A stretch of DNA of 64,000 nucleotides from Kitasatospora atroaurantiaca (GTDB taxonomy: Bacteria; Actinomycetota; Actinomycetes; Streptomycetales; Streptomycetaceae), in NCBI RefSeq assembly GCF_007828955.1, contig NZ_VIVR01000001.1, forward strand, positions 2,294,001-2,358,000, given 5' to 3'. A model generated the notes under the pieces. That model searched no databases. It was not told where the DNA came from and saw only the letters and a program-made list of their open reading frames with translations. This document shows positions 35,361-44,165 of this stretch, one piece after another. Numbering within the stretch: the first letter of the stretch is position 1; each line of letters begins with the position of its first letter. Both the position numbers and the translations under genes were made by a program.

Positions 35361-36884
35361 GTGACCCAGCAACTAGCGCTCCCCAAGACCACACCCCTGG
35401 CGCGACCCGCCACCTCCACCCCTGGTACGGCGGGCCCCGTCACGGCGGGCCCCGTCACGGCCGACCCCGTCACGGCCAGCCCCGGTACGGCAGGCCTCGG
35501 TCCGGCCGGCCTCGGTCCGGCCGGCCTCGTCACGGTGCTGCTCGGCGCCTTCCTGCCGATGCTCGACTTCTTCATCGTCAACGTCGCGCTCCCCACCATC
35601 GACCACGACCTGGCCGCCGGGCCCGCCGTCCTCGAGCTGGTGGCAGCCGGGTACGGCATCGCCTTCGCGGTGCTGCTGGTGCTCGGTGGAAGGCTGGGCG
35701 ACACCTTCGGCCGACGACGGCTCTTCATCGCGGGCGCCGCCGCCTTCGCCCTGACCTCACTGGCCTGCGGCATCGCGCCCACGGCCTGGACCCTCGTCGC
35801 GGCCCGAGCGGCGCAGGGCGCGTCGGCGGCCCTGCTGCTCCCCCAGGTGCTGGCGACCATAACTGCCGCCAGCAGCGGTGCTCAGCGCGCCCGCGCGCTC
35901 AGCATCTACGGCGCTGTCGGCGGGATCTCCGTGGTCATCGGCCAGGTGCTGGGCGGGATGCTGGTCTCCGCTGATCTGTTCGGCACGGGCTGGCGCGCGG
36001 TCTTCCTCCTCAACGTGCCGTTCGCACTGGTCACTGCGGTGCTGGCAGTCCGGTACGTGCCGGAGAGCCGCGCACCGCAAGCGGCCAGGGTCGACCTGCC
36101 GGGCACCGTACTCCTGACGGCGGCGCTGCTCGCGCTGTTCGTCCCGTTGATGGAGGGGCGCGCAGCAGGTTGGCCGCTCTGGTCCTGGCTGCTGCTCAGC
36201 GCCTTCCCCTTCCTTGCCGCCGCGTTCCTGCTCGTGGAGCGGCGCACGGAGCGGTCGGGCGGGACTCCGCTGGTGCCGCTCTCCCTTCTGCGCATCCCCG
36301 AGATGCGGCGCGGACTCGGTGTCGCGGTCCCCTACTTCACCGGCTTCGGCGGCTTCATGTTCGTGGTGGCCGTCATGCTGCAGCAGGGGCTGCAGCTGGG
36401 CCCGGTGGCCGCCGGCTGGGCACTGGTGCCGATGGCCGTCGGCTACTTCTTCGCCTCGCTCAGCGGTCCACGGCTGATCGGCCGGTTCGGCAGCAGGGTG
36501 ATCACCGCCGGGGCCGTCGTGCAGGGGCTGGGCCTGGCCACCCTCATCACCACCGTGCTGACGGACTGGGCACACTTCTCCTCACTGCGCATGCTGCCGG
36601 GCGTGGCGCTGGCGGGCATCGGCCAGGGCCTGATCGGCACGCCGCTCTTCCGAGTGGTGCTGTCCAAGATTCCCCTGGACAGGGCGGGTGTCGGGAGCGG
36701 CGTCCTGGCGACCACTCAGCAGTCCAGCCTGGCGCTGGGCGTGGCCACGCTGGGAACGCTCTTCCTCGCACTCTCTCCCTCCCTGGGCATCGCCCACACC
36801 CTGGCTCTGGTGCTAGGGGTCCAGCTGACCGGATCGGTGGTCATCTTCTGCCTCAGCACCCGACTCCCCCGATCCGTCGGCTGA
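35361..36884 (+). CDS. DHA2-family drug exporter (EmrB/QacA-type MFS)
   Basis: A 507-residue proton antiporter with ~14 membrane helices. Motifs: LPMLDFFIVNVALPTIDHDL at TM1 (motif D1), GGRLGDTFGRRR (motif A) after TM2, and GGISVVIGQVLGGMLVS (motif C). The N-terminal ~55 residues before TM1 are a low-complexity Pro/Val/Thr/Gly tract encoded by 15-bp tandem repeats, which is unusual for the family. The GTG at 35361 was chosen, but a start inside the repeat tract is possible. The divergent XRE regulator probably controls it. A short hairpin follows the stop. Confidence 0.88.
   Translation: MTQQLALPKTTPLARPATSTPGTAGPVTAGPVTADPVTASPGTAGLGPAGLGPAGLVTVLLGAFLPMLDFFIVNVALPTIDHDLAAGPAVLELVAAGYGIAFAVLLVLGGRLGDTFGRRRLFIAGAAAFALTSLACGIAPTAWTLVAARAAQGASAALLLPQVLATITAASSGAQRARALSIYGAVGGISVVIGQVLGGMLVSADLFGTGWRAVFLLNVPFALVTAVLAVRYVPESRAPQAARVDLPGTVLLTAALLALFVPLMEGRAAGWPLWSWLLLSAFPFLAAAFLLVERRTERSGGTPLVPLSLLRIPEMRRGLGVAVPYFTGFGGFMFVVAVMLQQGLQLGPVAAGWALVPMAVGYFFASLSGPRLIGRFGSRVITAGAVVQGLGLATLITTVLTDWAHFSSLRMLPGVALAGIGQGLIGTPLFRVVLSKIPLDRAGVGSGVLATTQQSSLALGVATLGTLFLALSPSLGIAHTLALVLGVQLTGSVVIFCLSTRLPRSVG
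35424..35528. repeat. Seven 15-bp tandem repeats in exporter N-terminus
   Basis: Units such as GTCACGGCGGGCCCC and GGTCCGGCCGGCCTC follow each other without gaps from 35424 to 35528. They encode five-residue repeats (TAGPV, LGPAG type) before the first membrane helix of the DHA2 exporter. Confidence 0.85.
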
Positions 36885-36902
36885 GCCAGGTCCAGTCGGT
36901 CA

Positions 36903-36927
36903 GCTCGGCCCGGCGAAAAGGCCGAGC
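36903..36927. terminator. Hairpin after exporter gene
   Basis: An eight-base stem, GCTCGGCC at 36903-36910 and its complement at 36920-36927, with a nine-base loop containing AAAA. It lies 19 bases after the exporter stop and before the NADAR gene on the same strand. Confidence 0.5.
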
Positions 36928-36959
36928 CCCTTGTCAGCCCCGGATGTCAGGATGGCGGT

Positions 36960-37538
36960 ATGACGACGACCCAGCCGCTCACTCCCGCCGACACCCGTAC
37001 CCGCGAGGAGCTCAGTGCCCTGGTGGCGGCAGGTGCACAGCCCAAGTACCTGCTCTTCTGGGGCCACCGGCCGGAGCGTGACGGCCGGGTCGGTCCGGGG
37101 TCACTGAGCCAGTGGTGGCCGTCCGAGTTCACGATCGACGGAGTCACGTACTCCACGGCGGAGCACTGGATGATGGCGGGCAAGGCCCGGCTCTTCGGGG
37201 ACGCGGAGGTGCTTCCCCGGATCCTGAAGGCCCGGACTCCGGCCGAGGCCAAGAAGCTGGGCCGACTGGTCCAGGGCTTCGACGAACAGCGCTGGTCCGC
37301 CGCGCGGTTCGAGCTGGTGGTCGAGGGCAATGTGGCCAAGTTCGGCCAGGACGAGGCCCTCCGCGAGTACCTCCTCGGCACCAGGCAGCGGGTGCTGGTG
37401 GAGGCCAGCCCAATGGACCGACTCTGGGGCATCGGGCTGGCGGCCGACAACGACCGGGCGACCAAGCCTCAGGAGTGGCGCGGCCTCAACCTGCTGGGAT
37501 TCGCACTGATGGAGGCCCGGGCCCGGCTGGCAGGCTGA
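36960..37538 (+). CDS. NADAR-family protein (YbiA-like N-glycosidase)
   Basis: A 192-residue cytoplasmic protein of the NADAR/YbiA fold. Motifs: FWGHRPERDGRVGPGSLSQW, then WPSEFTIDGVTYSTAEHWMM (E and W of the active pocket), KFGQDEALREYLLGTRQRVL, and DRLWGIGLAADNDRA. Family members hydrolyse N-glycosidic bonds in riboflavin intermediates, and others act on ADP-ribosylated nucleic acid. The ATG at 36960 follows GGATGG. No toxin or ADP-ribosyltransferase gene is adjacent, so a housekeeping role is more likely than a toxin-antitoxin role. Confidence 0.85.
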   Translation: MTTTQPLTPADTRTREELSALVAAGAQPKYLLFWGHRPERDGRVGPGSLSQWWPSEFTIDGVTYSTAEHWMMAGKARLFGDAEVLPRILKARTPAEAKKLGRLVQGFDEQRWSAARFELVVEGNVAKFGQDEALREYLLGTRQRVLVEASPMDRLWGIGLAADNDRATKPQEWRGLNLLGFALMEARARLAG

Positions 37539-37738
37539 TTGGTGCAGCACCGCTTGCGCGGTTCCTGACGCCCGTCCGACCCCCAACCGACCCCGACCGC
37601 CCGAGCAGCAGACCGAAAAAGGCCGGACTCACTCCCGTAACACGACTGCCGTATCACCCCGCCAGGATGGCCCGAGGTCATGACCGGAGGGGTGCGTATC
37701 AGGGACGCCCCCGGAGGCGGACAAGTCGGGACGGTGCG

Positions 37739-39079
37739 ATGGCGGTGCAGGAGCTCAACCCACAAGCAGCAGACATCCAGGCGCTTCGGACGGAACTGGA
37801 CGAGCTGCTACGCGCCCGTCAGTACGCGGCGCAGCGCGAGCGCCGGCTCAACGAGGAGCTCCGTACCGCGTCCGGCGGCCCGGAGGGCGTCCGTGGCTAC
37901 GCGGCCGCGCAGCAGCGGCCGGACCCGGAGCTGCTGCGGCAGTTGGCCCAGGTGCAGACCCTGCGGGACGGATTGGGTGCCCGTTGTCTGGAGCTGAGCG
38001 AACGCCTCCTGGCCATGGAGGACCAGCAGCGGCAGTCGGCCGAACCTGAACCGCCGGCCGCGAAGCGGCCGACCGGTGCCCGGTTCGGCGGCGCATACCA
38101 GGAGAGCCCGGTCCCACAACCGACCGTTCCGACGGTCGCAGCGGCACCTATGACCGGAGCCCGGTTCGGCGGCGCCAAGCCTGCGGCGGCGAAACGAAAG
38201 CCGGAGTCACCAGCATCACCGCGCGATGCCCACCCCAGGCAGGTCCCTGACGTCCAAGCCGCAGCCCAATCCCCCACCACCCAACCCCCCACCACCCAAC
38301 CCCCCGCCGCCCAGCCCCCTGCCCCGACCCCGCAGTTGCGCACCGCCGCCGAGCTCACCGCACTCTCGGCACGGATCACCTCCCTGCACCAGCACGGCTC
38401 AGCCAACGAGTCCGCCGCCGTGGCCGCCCAGGCCGCCGTGATGCTCGCGCCCGCCGATGTGGCCCGGCTGGTGGCGATGCTGCGCGCGGGCGGCCCGGCA
38501 GGCGCTGCGGCCTATGTCGCCCGTACGACCGCGCACGGCGCCGCCGCCCAGGCGGCCGGCACGCTGGCCGAGCTGCGCCGGACCGGGCTGACGGACGAGG
38601 CCGCCGAGCTGTTCCACGCGCTCTGGGGCTACCCGGCTTCCGCTCTGCCCGCCCTGCTCGGTGCGCTGGAGAGCACCGGCCTGGCGGCGGACGGTCTGAC
38701 CCTGCTCTGGGAGTGGGGTTCGGCCCCACCTGCCGAACTGGCTGCCCTCGCCGCCCTGCTGCGCGACTCGGGCCGCCCCGAGGACGCCCGCAGCCTTCTG
38801 CACCAGGCAGCCGGCCGCCAGATCGGCGAACTCGCCGTGCTGGCCCTGGAGCTGGACCAGTCGCTGGCTCTCACCCTCATCAGTGAGGTGTCAAGGCTGC
38901 GCTCGGCCTCCGACCTGGCCCTGTTCGGCGGCGGCCTGGTCCACCGGCCCGCCCTCTACGAGATGCTGCTCGCCGCCGTGACCGCTCTGGACGAGAGCCG
39001 CCAGCGCAGCGCCCTTGCGGCGCTCCGTTCAGCAAGCCTGCCCACCGCACCGAGCCCACGCCCCCGAAGCCGCCGCTGA
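37739..39079 (+). CDS. Hypothetical protein with coiled coil and helical repeat domain
   Basis: A 446-residue protein of unknown function. Residues ~5-100 are helical and coiled-coil-like (QALRTELDELLRARQYAAQR; ELLRQLAQVQTLRDGLGARC). The middle holds two copies of GARFGGA and a low-complexity QPPTTQPP/AQPPA tract. From ~residue 205 a continuous helical repeat-like domain runs to near the end (AAAYVARTTAHGAAAQAAGT; LTDEAAELFHALWGYPASAL). No signal peptide or membrane helix. An in-frame ATG about 75 bases earlier would add an Arg-rich extension and is less likely. Monocistronic as far as can be seen. Confidence 0.6.
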   Translation: MAVQELNPQAADIQALRTELDELLRARQYAAQRERRLNEELRTASGGPEGVRGYAAAQQRPDPELLRQLAQVQTLRDGLGARCLELSERLLAMEDQQRQSAEPEPPAAKRPTGARFGGAYQESPVPQPTVPTVAAAPMTGARFGGAKPAAAKRKPESPASPRDAHPRQVPDVQAAAQSPTTQPPTTQPPAAQPPAPTPQLRTAAELTALSARITSLHQHGSANESAAVAAQAAVMLAPADVARLVAMLRAGGPAGAAAYVARTTAHGAAAQAAGTLAELRRTGLTDEAAELFHALWGYPASALPALLGALESTGLAADGLTLLWEWGSAPPAELAALAALLRDSGRPEDARSLLHQAAGRQIGELAVLALELDQSLALTLISEVSRLRSASDLALFGGGLVHRPALYEMLLAAVTALDESRQRSALAALRSASLPTAPSPRPRSRR

Positions 39080-39164
39080 GCTCCCTCAGCCTCCGCCCTC
39101 GGCCTCAACCCTCAGCCTCCACCGCCGCAGACAGACGCAAAACGCAGCACCGGAGCACACACGT

Positions 39165-39197
39165 CGGCCCCCCACGGAATGTCTCCGTGAGGGGCCG
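39165..39197. terminator. Bidirectional terminator before glyS end
   Basis: A 14-base stem with one mismatch, CGGCCCCCCACGGA at 39165-39178 and TCCGTGAGGGGCCG at 39184-39197, with a five-base loop. It lies between the convergent 446-residue gene and glyS. Confidence 0.75.
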
Positions 39198-39198
39198 G

Positions 39199-39245
39199 AC
39201 GAGGCACACGTGGGCGAGGCACACGAGGGCGAGGCGTACGAGGGC
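39199..39245. repeat. Three imperfect 15-bp tandem repeats
   Basis: Units of the type GCGAGGCACACGAGG run from 39199 to 39245 between the terminator hairpin and the glyS stop. They are non-coding, and I see no function. Confidence 0.7.
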
Positions 39246-39250
39246 GGGCG

Positions 39251-40633
39251 TCAGCAGCCGATCAGGCGCGCCGCGAGGTAGGACTTCACCTGGTCGAGGG
39301 AGACGCGCTCCTGCGCCATGGTGTCACGCTCACGGATGGTGACCGCGTTGTCCTCAAGGGTGTCGAAGTCGACCGTCACGCAGAACGGCGTACCGATCTC
39401 GTCCTGGCGGCGGTAGCGCTTGCCGATCGCGCCGGCGTCGTCGAACTCGACGTTCCAGGCCGTCCGCAGGTCCGCGGCCAGGCCGCGCGCCTTCGGCGAG
39501 AGGTCGGCGTTGCGCGACAGCGGCAGCACGGCCACCTTCACCGGCGCGAGGCGCGGGTCGAGCCGCATGCCGACGCGCTTCTCCATGACGCCCTTGGCGT
39601 TGGGCGCCTCGTCCTCGAAGTAGGCGTCGATCAGGAAGGCCAGCATGGCGCGGTTGAGACCCGCTGCCGGCTCGATGACGAACGGGAAGTACCGCTCGCC
39701 GGACTCCTGGTCGAAGTACTTGAGGTCCTGGCCGGAGTGCTCGCTGTGGACCGTGAGGTCGTAGTCGGTCCGGTTGGCGATGCCCTCCAGCTCGGAGAAC
39801 TCGGTGCCGCCGAAGTTGAAGCGGTACTCGATGTCCACCGTGCGCTTGGCGTAGTGGGAGAGCTTCTCCTTCGGGTGCTCGAAGAAGCGCATGTTCTCCG
39901 TGCGCAGGCCGAGGCCGACGTACCAGTCCCAGCGCTGCTGCAGCCAGTACTCGTGCCAGGTCTCGTCGTCGCCCGGCTTGACGAAGAACTCCATCTCCAT
40001 CTGCTCGAACTCGCGGGTCCGGAAGATGAAGTTGCCGGGGGTGATCTCGTTGCGGAAGCTCTTACCGACCTGGGCGATGCCGAACGGCGGCTTCTTGCGC
40101 GAAGTGGTCTGCACGGCCTTGAAGTTGGTGAAGATGCCCTGGGCCGTCTCGGGGCGCAGGTAGGCCAGGCCGCCCGCGTCCTCGGTGACGCCGAGGTGCG
40201 TCTTCAGCATGCCCGAGAACTCCTTGGGCTCCGTGAAGGCGCCCTTGTTGCCGCAGTTCGGGCAGTTGATGTCGGCGAGGCCGTTGGCCGGCAGCTTGCC
40301 GTGCTTGGCCTCGTACGCCTCCTCCAGGTGGTCCGCGCGGAACCGCTTGTGGCAGGAGAGACACTCGGTCAGCGGGTCGTTGAAGGTGGCGACGTGGCCG
40401 GAGGCCTCCCAGACCTCGCGGGCCAGGATCACCGACGAGTCGATCCCGACGACGTCCTCCCGAGCGGTGACCATCGCACGCCACCACTGGCGCTTGATGT
40501 TCTCCTTGAGCTCCACGCCCAGTGGCCCGTAGTCCCAGGCGGCACGGGTACCGCCGTAGATCTCGCTGCAGGGGTAGACGAAGCCACGGCGCTTGCTCAG
40601 GCTGACAATCGTGTCGATCTTGTCGGCGGCCAC
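39251..40633 (-). CDS. glyS: Glycyl-tRNA synthetase (alpha2 type)
   Basis: A 460-residue class II aminoacyl-tRNA synthetase that charges tRNA-Gly. The N-terminus [20 protein letters not shown] is typical. Motif 2 region [20 protein letters not shown] is intact. The zinc-binding CLSCHKRF ... [10 protein letters not shown] segment (~residues 90-135), motif 3 ([20 protein letters not shown]) and the C-terminal anticodon-binding domain ([20 protein letters not shown]) all follow. The organism uses the single-chain eukaryote-like form, as expected for actinobacteria. Confidence 0.95.
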   Translation of the reverse strand: MAADKIDTIVSLSKRRGFVYPCSEIYGGTRAAWDYGPLGVELKENIKRQWWRAMVTAREDVVGIDSSVILAREVWEASGHVATFNDPLTECLSCHKRFRADHLEEAYEAKHGKLPANGLADINCPNCGNKGAFTEPKEFSGMLKTHLGVTEDAGGLAYLRPETAQGIFTNFKAVQTTSRKKPPFGIAQVGKSFRNEITPGNFIFRTREFEQMEMEFFVKPGDDETWHEYWLQQRWDWYVGLGLRTENMRFFEHPKEKLSHYAKRTVDIEYRFNFGGTEFSELEGIANRTDYDLTVHSEHSGQDLKYFDQESGERYFPFVIEPAAGLNRAMLAFLIDAYFEDEAPNAKGVMEKRVGMRLDPRLAPVKVAVLPLSRNADLSPKARGLAADLRTAWNVEFDDAGAIGKRYRRQDEIGTPFCVTVDFDTLEDNAVTIRERDTMAQERVSLDQVKSYLAARLIGC

Positions 40634-40787
40634 AGTGCTCTCTTCAGTACGACGTCAGTACGACGGCATGGTCAAGGCGCGGCTGGTTGCGCGCACCCGA
40701 ATACCTCAGGTTACCGGGCACGCGGGTAGGGGGTTCAAATCGGTATTCACCGAGAATCCTGTCCTTCGATCGGCCAAGCAGGTGAGT

Positions 40788-40824
40788 TGACAATCATTTC
40801 CACCTAAGTTGAGAATGGTTGTCA
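40788..40824. promoter_or_regulatory. Tandem Zur boxes upstream of znuA
   Basis: Two 15-base elements, TGACAATCATTTCCA (40788-40802) and TGAGAATGGTTGTCA (40810-40824), closely match the actinobacterial Zur box TGAAAATGATTTTCA. They are 22 bases apart, on the same helix face, and abut the znuA start, so zinc-bound Zur encoded by the last gene of the unit should repress here. Confidence 0.8.
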
Positions 40825-41774
40825 TGATGCTGCGACGCCTTCCCACCTCCATAGCCCTGACCGCCACTGCCGTCGTCGGCGCCCTCGTCCTGTCCGCCTG
40901 CGGCGGTACGAGCAGTGCCAAGACCAGTGACGGGAAGCTGAGCGTGGTGGCGTCCTTCTACCCGATGGAGTTCCTCGCCTCGCAGATCGGCGGCGACCAC
41001 GTGAAGGTCACCGACCTGACCGCCGCCGGTGTCGAGCCGCACGACCTCGAACTCACCGCCAAGCAGGTCGCCTCCGTCCAGCAGGCGGGCCTGGTGGTCT
41101 ACCTGAAGGGCCTGCAGCCCACCGTCGACCAGGCGGTCGGCCAGTCCGACTCCAAGCACGTCGTCGACGCCACCGCCGCCTCCCCCCTGGTCGACCACCA
41201 CATCGACGAGGGCACAGAGGCGGCGAAGAGCGGCGAAGGTGCCAAGGGCCCGGCCGGCGACCCGCACATCTGGCTCGACCCCACCCGCTACGCGGCGGTC
41301 GCCAAGAGCGTCGGCGCCGAGCTGGCCAAGGCCGACCCGGACCACGCCGCGGACTACCAGAAGAACACCGACGAGCTGGTCACCAAGCTGACGGCCCTGG
41401 ACACGGACTTCCAGGCCGGGGTGAAGACCACCAAGTCCAAGACCTTCGTCACCAGCCACGCCGCCTTCGGCTACCTCGCCGACCACTACGGCCTGAACCA
41501 GATCGCGATCAACGGCGTGGACCCGGAGGCCGAGCCCACCCCGGCCCGCCTCGCCGAGATCCAGAAGGCCGCCAAGGACAACGGCGTGACCACCATCTTC
41601 TTCGAGACCCTGGTCAGCCCCAAGCTGGCCGACACCGTCGCCAAGGACCTCGGCCTGAAGACCGCGGTGCTCGACCCGATCGAGGGCGTCCAGGCCTCCT
41701 CCCACGACGACTACTTCTCGATCATGAAGCGCAATCTCACCAACCTGCAGGCCGCGCTCGGCGCCACCAGCTGA
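40824..41774 (+). CDS. znuA: Zinc ABC transporter substrate-binding lipoprotein
   Basis: A 316-residue extracytoplasmic zinc-binding protein of cluster A-I. The lipobox LVLSAC is near residue 26. Zinc ligands in the family pattern are seen in AAGVEPHDLEL, GDPHIWLDPTRY, TSHAAFGYLADHYGL and the late FFETLVSPKLADTVAKDLG. The His-rich loop is short (LVDHHIDEGTEA). The start is uncertain between the ATGs at 40824 and 40827 and the upstream TTG; the Zur boxes abut 40824, favouring a start there or just after. It delivers zinc to the ABC permease encoded downstream. Confidence 0.92.
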   Translation: MMLRRLPTSIALTATAVVGALVLSACGGTSSAKTSDGKLSVVASFYPMEFLASQIGGDHVKVTDLTAAGVEPHDLELTAKQVASVQQAGLVVYLKGLQPTVDQAVGQSDSKHVVDATAASPLVDHHIDEGTEAAKSGEGAKGPAGDPHIWLDPTRYAAVAKSVGAELAKADPDHAADYQKNTDELVTKLTALDTDFQAGVKTTKSKTFVTSHAAFGYLADHYGLNQIAINGVDPEAEPTPARLAEIQKAAKDNGVTTIFFETLVSPKLADTVAKDLGLKTAVLDPIEGVQASSHDDYFSIMKRNLTNLQAALGATS

Positions 41775-41791
41775 CGGGACACCCCACACCC

Positions 41792-42634
41792 ATGAGCTCT
41801 GTCATACCCACGACTGCGACAGCAGCGACGACGGACTCCGACCAGGCGCGGCACCCCCTCTCGGTGGGTGCCGCGCCCGCGGCCGTCTGTCTCTGCGACG
41901 CCGTCGCCTCCCTCGGCGGCCGCCCCGTCCTGCGCGGCATCGACCTCAAGGTGCAGCGCGGCGAGGTGGTCGCCCTGCTCGGGGCCAACGGCTCCGGCAA
42001 GTCCACCACCGTCAAGACCGTGATCGGCTCCGTCCCGCTGGACCGCGGCGGCCTGGAGCTGTTCGGCACCCCGTACGCCAAGTTCAAGGACTGGCACCGG
42101 ATCGGGTACGTGCCGCAGCGCACCACCGCCGCCAGCGGCGTACCGGCGACGGTCCGCGAGGTGGTCTCCACCGGGCGGCTCCCGCAGCACCGGCTGCTGC
42201 CGTTCCGCCGCAAGGACCGGGACGCCGTGGACCGCGCGCTGGCGGCCGTCGGCATGCTGGACCGGGCGGACGACGGCGTCGCCGACCTCTCCGGCGGGCA
42301 GCACCAGCGCGTACTGATCGCCCGCGCGCTGGTCGGTGCACCGGACCTCCTGATCATGGACGAGCCGATGGCGGGCGTGGACGTGGCCAGCCAGCAGGTG
42401 CTCGCCGACACCCTGCGCCGCGAGGTCGAGCGCGGCGCGGCCGTCCTGCTCGTGCTGCACGAACTCGGCCCGCTGGAGCCGCTGATCGACCGGGCCGTGG
42501 TGCTGCGCGACGGCTGCGTGGCCCACGACGGGCCGCCACTCCCCAACACCGGGCAGCACGCCCTGCCCGGCCATGACCACGTCCACCCGCACGCGGACGA
42601 CCACCACACCACCACCCCTGGACTGCTGGCATGA
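41792..42634 (+). CDS. znuC: Zinc ABC transporter ATP-binding protein
   Basis: A 280-residue ATPase subunit. Walker A is LLGANGSGKST, the Q-loop YVPQR, the signature LSGGQHQRVLIARAL and Walker B LLIMDEP, with the H-loop VLHELG. The C-terminus carries a histidine-rich tail (GHDHVHPHADDHH) that could buffer zinc. It lies 17 bases after znuA, and its stop overlaps znuB (ATGA). Its N-terminal ~25 residues are Thr/Ala-rich and poorly conserved; a later start is possible. Confidence 0.93.
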   Translation: MSSVIPTTATAATTDSDQARHPLSVGAAPAAVCLCDAVASLGGRPVLRGIDLKVQRGEVVALLGANGSGKSTTVKTVIGSVPLDRGGLELFGTPYAKFKDWHRIGYVPQRTTAASGVPATVREVVSTGRLPQHRLLPFRRKDRDAVDRALAAVGMLDRADDGVADLSGGQHQRVLIARALVGAPDLLIMDEPMAGVDVASQQVLADTLRREVERGAAVLLVLHELGPLEPLIDRAVVLRDGCVAHDGPPLPNTGQHALPGHDHVHPHADDHHTTTPGLLA

Positions 42635-43623
42635 CCGAGATGCTCAGTTACGACTTCATGCAGCGGGCGCTGCTCGCCGCCGTACTGGTCGGCATCACCG
42701 CGCCCGCCGTCGGCATCTACCTGGTGCAGCGACGCCAGGCCCTGATGGGCGACGGCATCGGGCACGTCGCGCTGACCGGTGTGGGCCTCGGCTTCATCTT
42801 CCAGACCAGTCCGGTCTGGATGGCCGTACTGGTCTGCGTGCTCGGCGCCATCGTCATGGAGTTGGTCCGCTCGCGCGGCAACAACCGGGGCGACATCGCC
42901 CTGGCGATGCTCTTCTACGGCGGTATGGCCTGCGGAAAGCTGCTGGTCAGCATGAGCGCCCAGGCCGGCAGCGGCAGCCTGGAGAGCTACCTCTGGGGAT
43001 CCATCCTCACCGTCTCCGCCACTGGCCTGGCCACCATCGCGGTACTCGCCGCCGTCGTCATCGCCGTCACCATCGGCCTGCGCCGCCAGCTCTTCGCGAT
43101 CTGCCAGGACGAGGAGTTCGCCCGGGTCACCGGCATCCCGGTCCGTCTGCTCAACCTGCTGCTCGCCGTGATGGCGGCCGTCACCGTGACGGTGGCCATG
43201 CGGGTGGTCGGCCTGCTGCTGGTCAGCGCGCTGATGGTGGTCCCGGTCGCCGCCGCCCAGCAGCTCACCCGGTCCTTCGCCGCGACCCAGGCGGCCGCCA
43301 TCGCGCTCGGGATCACCGTCGCCGTGGCCGGGGTGAGCGGCTCGTACCAGGCCGACGTGCCATCAGGCCCGGCGATCGTGCTGCTCGCCATCGCGGTCTT
43401 CGCCCTGTTCAGCGCGATCGCCGCACCACTGGCCAGGCGGCGGCACCGCACCGCGGCCGACACCGGGCCCGAGGTGTGCGAGGTCGCCCTGCCCGGCCAG
43501 AACACAGGCCAGAACACAGGGCAGAACGCAGGCCAGAACACAGGCCTGAGCGCAGGGCCGACCGGAGGCCGGAGCGCAGGCCGGGAGAGCGACACGGCGG
43601 CAAGTCAGGGGCTGGCACAATGA
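42631..43623 (+). CDS. znuB: Zinc ABC transporter permease
   Basis: A 330-residue ABC-3 family membrane protein with about nine helices. Characteristic stretches are FMQRALLAAVLVGITAPAVG, RRQALMGDGIGHVALTGVGL and RVVGLLLVSALMVVPVAAAQ. The C-terminal ~60 residues are an unusual hydrophilic tail dominated by GQNT/GQNA repeats encoded by 12-bp tandem units, beyond the normal family end (~residue 275). It starts at the ATG overlapping the znuC stop. Confidence 0.93.
   Translation: MTEMLSYDFMQRALLAAVLVGITAPAVGIYLVQRRQALMGDGIGHVALTGVGLGFIFQTSPVWMAVLVCVLGAIVMELVRSRGNNRGDIALAMLFYGGMACGKLLVSMSAQAGSGSLESYLWGSILTVSATGLATIAVLAAVVIAVTIGLRRQLFAICQDEEFARVTGIPVRLLNLLLAVMAAVTVTVAMRVVGLLLVSALMVVPVAAAQQLTRSFAATQAAAIALGITVAVAGVSGSYQADVPSGPAIVLLAIAVFALFSAIAAPLARRRHRTAADTGPEVCEVALPGQNTGQNTGQNAGQNTGLSAGPTGGRSAGRESDTAASQGLAQ
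43495..43578. repeat. Seven 12-bp in-frame tandem repeats in znuB
   Basis: Units of the type GGCCAGAACACA run from 43495 to 43578, with increasing divergence toward the 3' end. They encode GQNT-like tetrapeptides in the ZnuB tail. Confidence 0.85.
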
Positions 43624-43658
43624 GGTGCGAGACACCCCCACCCCCAGGAGGACCCACG

Positions 43659-44072
43659 GTGACCACCGCAGGCCCGTCGCCGCGCGCCCGATCCACTCGG
43701 CAGCGAGCCGCCGTCTCGGCGGCCCTGGACGAGATCGAGGACTTCCGCAGCGCGCAGGAACTGCACGACATGCTCAAGCACCGGGGCGACTCGGTCGGGC
43801 TGACCACCGTCTACCGCACCCTGCAGTCGCTCGCCGACGCGGGCGAGGTGGACGTGCTGCGCACCGCCGACGGTGAGGCCGTCTACCGTCGCTGCAGCAG
43901 CGGGCACCACCACCACCTGGTCTGCCGTCACTGCGGGAGCACCGTCGAGGTGGAGGGTCCGGCGGTCGAGCGCTGGGCCAACGCGGTCGCCGCCGAGCAC
44001 GGCTTCAGTGACATCGCCCACACCCTGGAGATCTTCGGGACCTGCGCGGAGTGCGCGGCCAAGCAGGGCTGA
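43659..44072 (+). CDS. zur: Zinc uptake regulator Zur (Fur family)
   Basis: A 137-residue zinc-sensing repressor. The N-terminal winged helix is QRAAVSAALDEIEDFRSAQE with recognition part SVGLTTVYRTLQSLADAGEV. The metal domain has SSGHHHHLVCRHCG and TCAECAAKQG, giving two CxxC pairs for the structural zinc and histidines for the sensory sites. The GTG at 43659 follows AGGAGGA at ideal spacing. It is the last gene of the zinc unit, so it would be autorepressed through the znuA boxes if co-transcribed. Confidence 0.93.
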   Translation: MTTAGPSPRARSTRQRAAVSAALDEIEDFRSAQELHDMLKHRGDSVGLTTVYRTLQSLADAGEVDVLRTADGEAVYRRCSSGHHHHLVCRHCGSTVEVEGPAVERWANAVAAEHGFSDIAHTLEIFGTCAECAAKQG

Positions 44073-44111
44073 GCAGAGCTGAGCAGGACTGAGCAGGGCT
44101 GGACGGCAGGT

Positions 44112-44154
44112 GCGCGAGAAGGGCCCGGGAGAGATCCCGGGCCCTTCTTCGCGC
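44112..44154. terminator. Bidirectional terminator zur/uppS
   Basis: A 19/20-base stem with one bulge, GCGCGAGAAGGGCCCGGGA at 44112-44130 pairing with 44135-44154 around a GAGA tetraloop. It separates the convergent zur and uppS genes. Confidence 0.88.
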
Positions 44155-44165
44155 AAGGAAGCGGG

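Noticed and set aside
36960-37538. The NADAR protein as an antitoxin of a DarT-like system
   Set aside because: No ADP-ribosyltransferase toxin gene is adjacent on either side.
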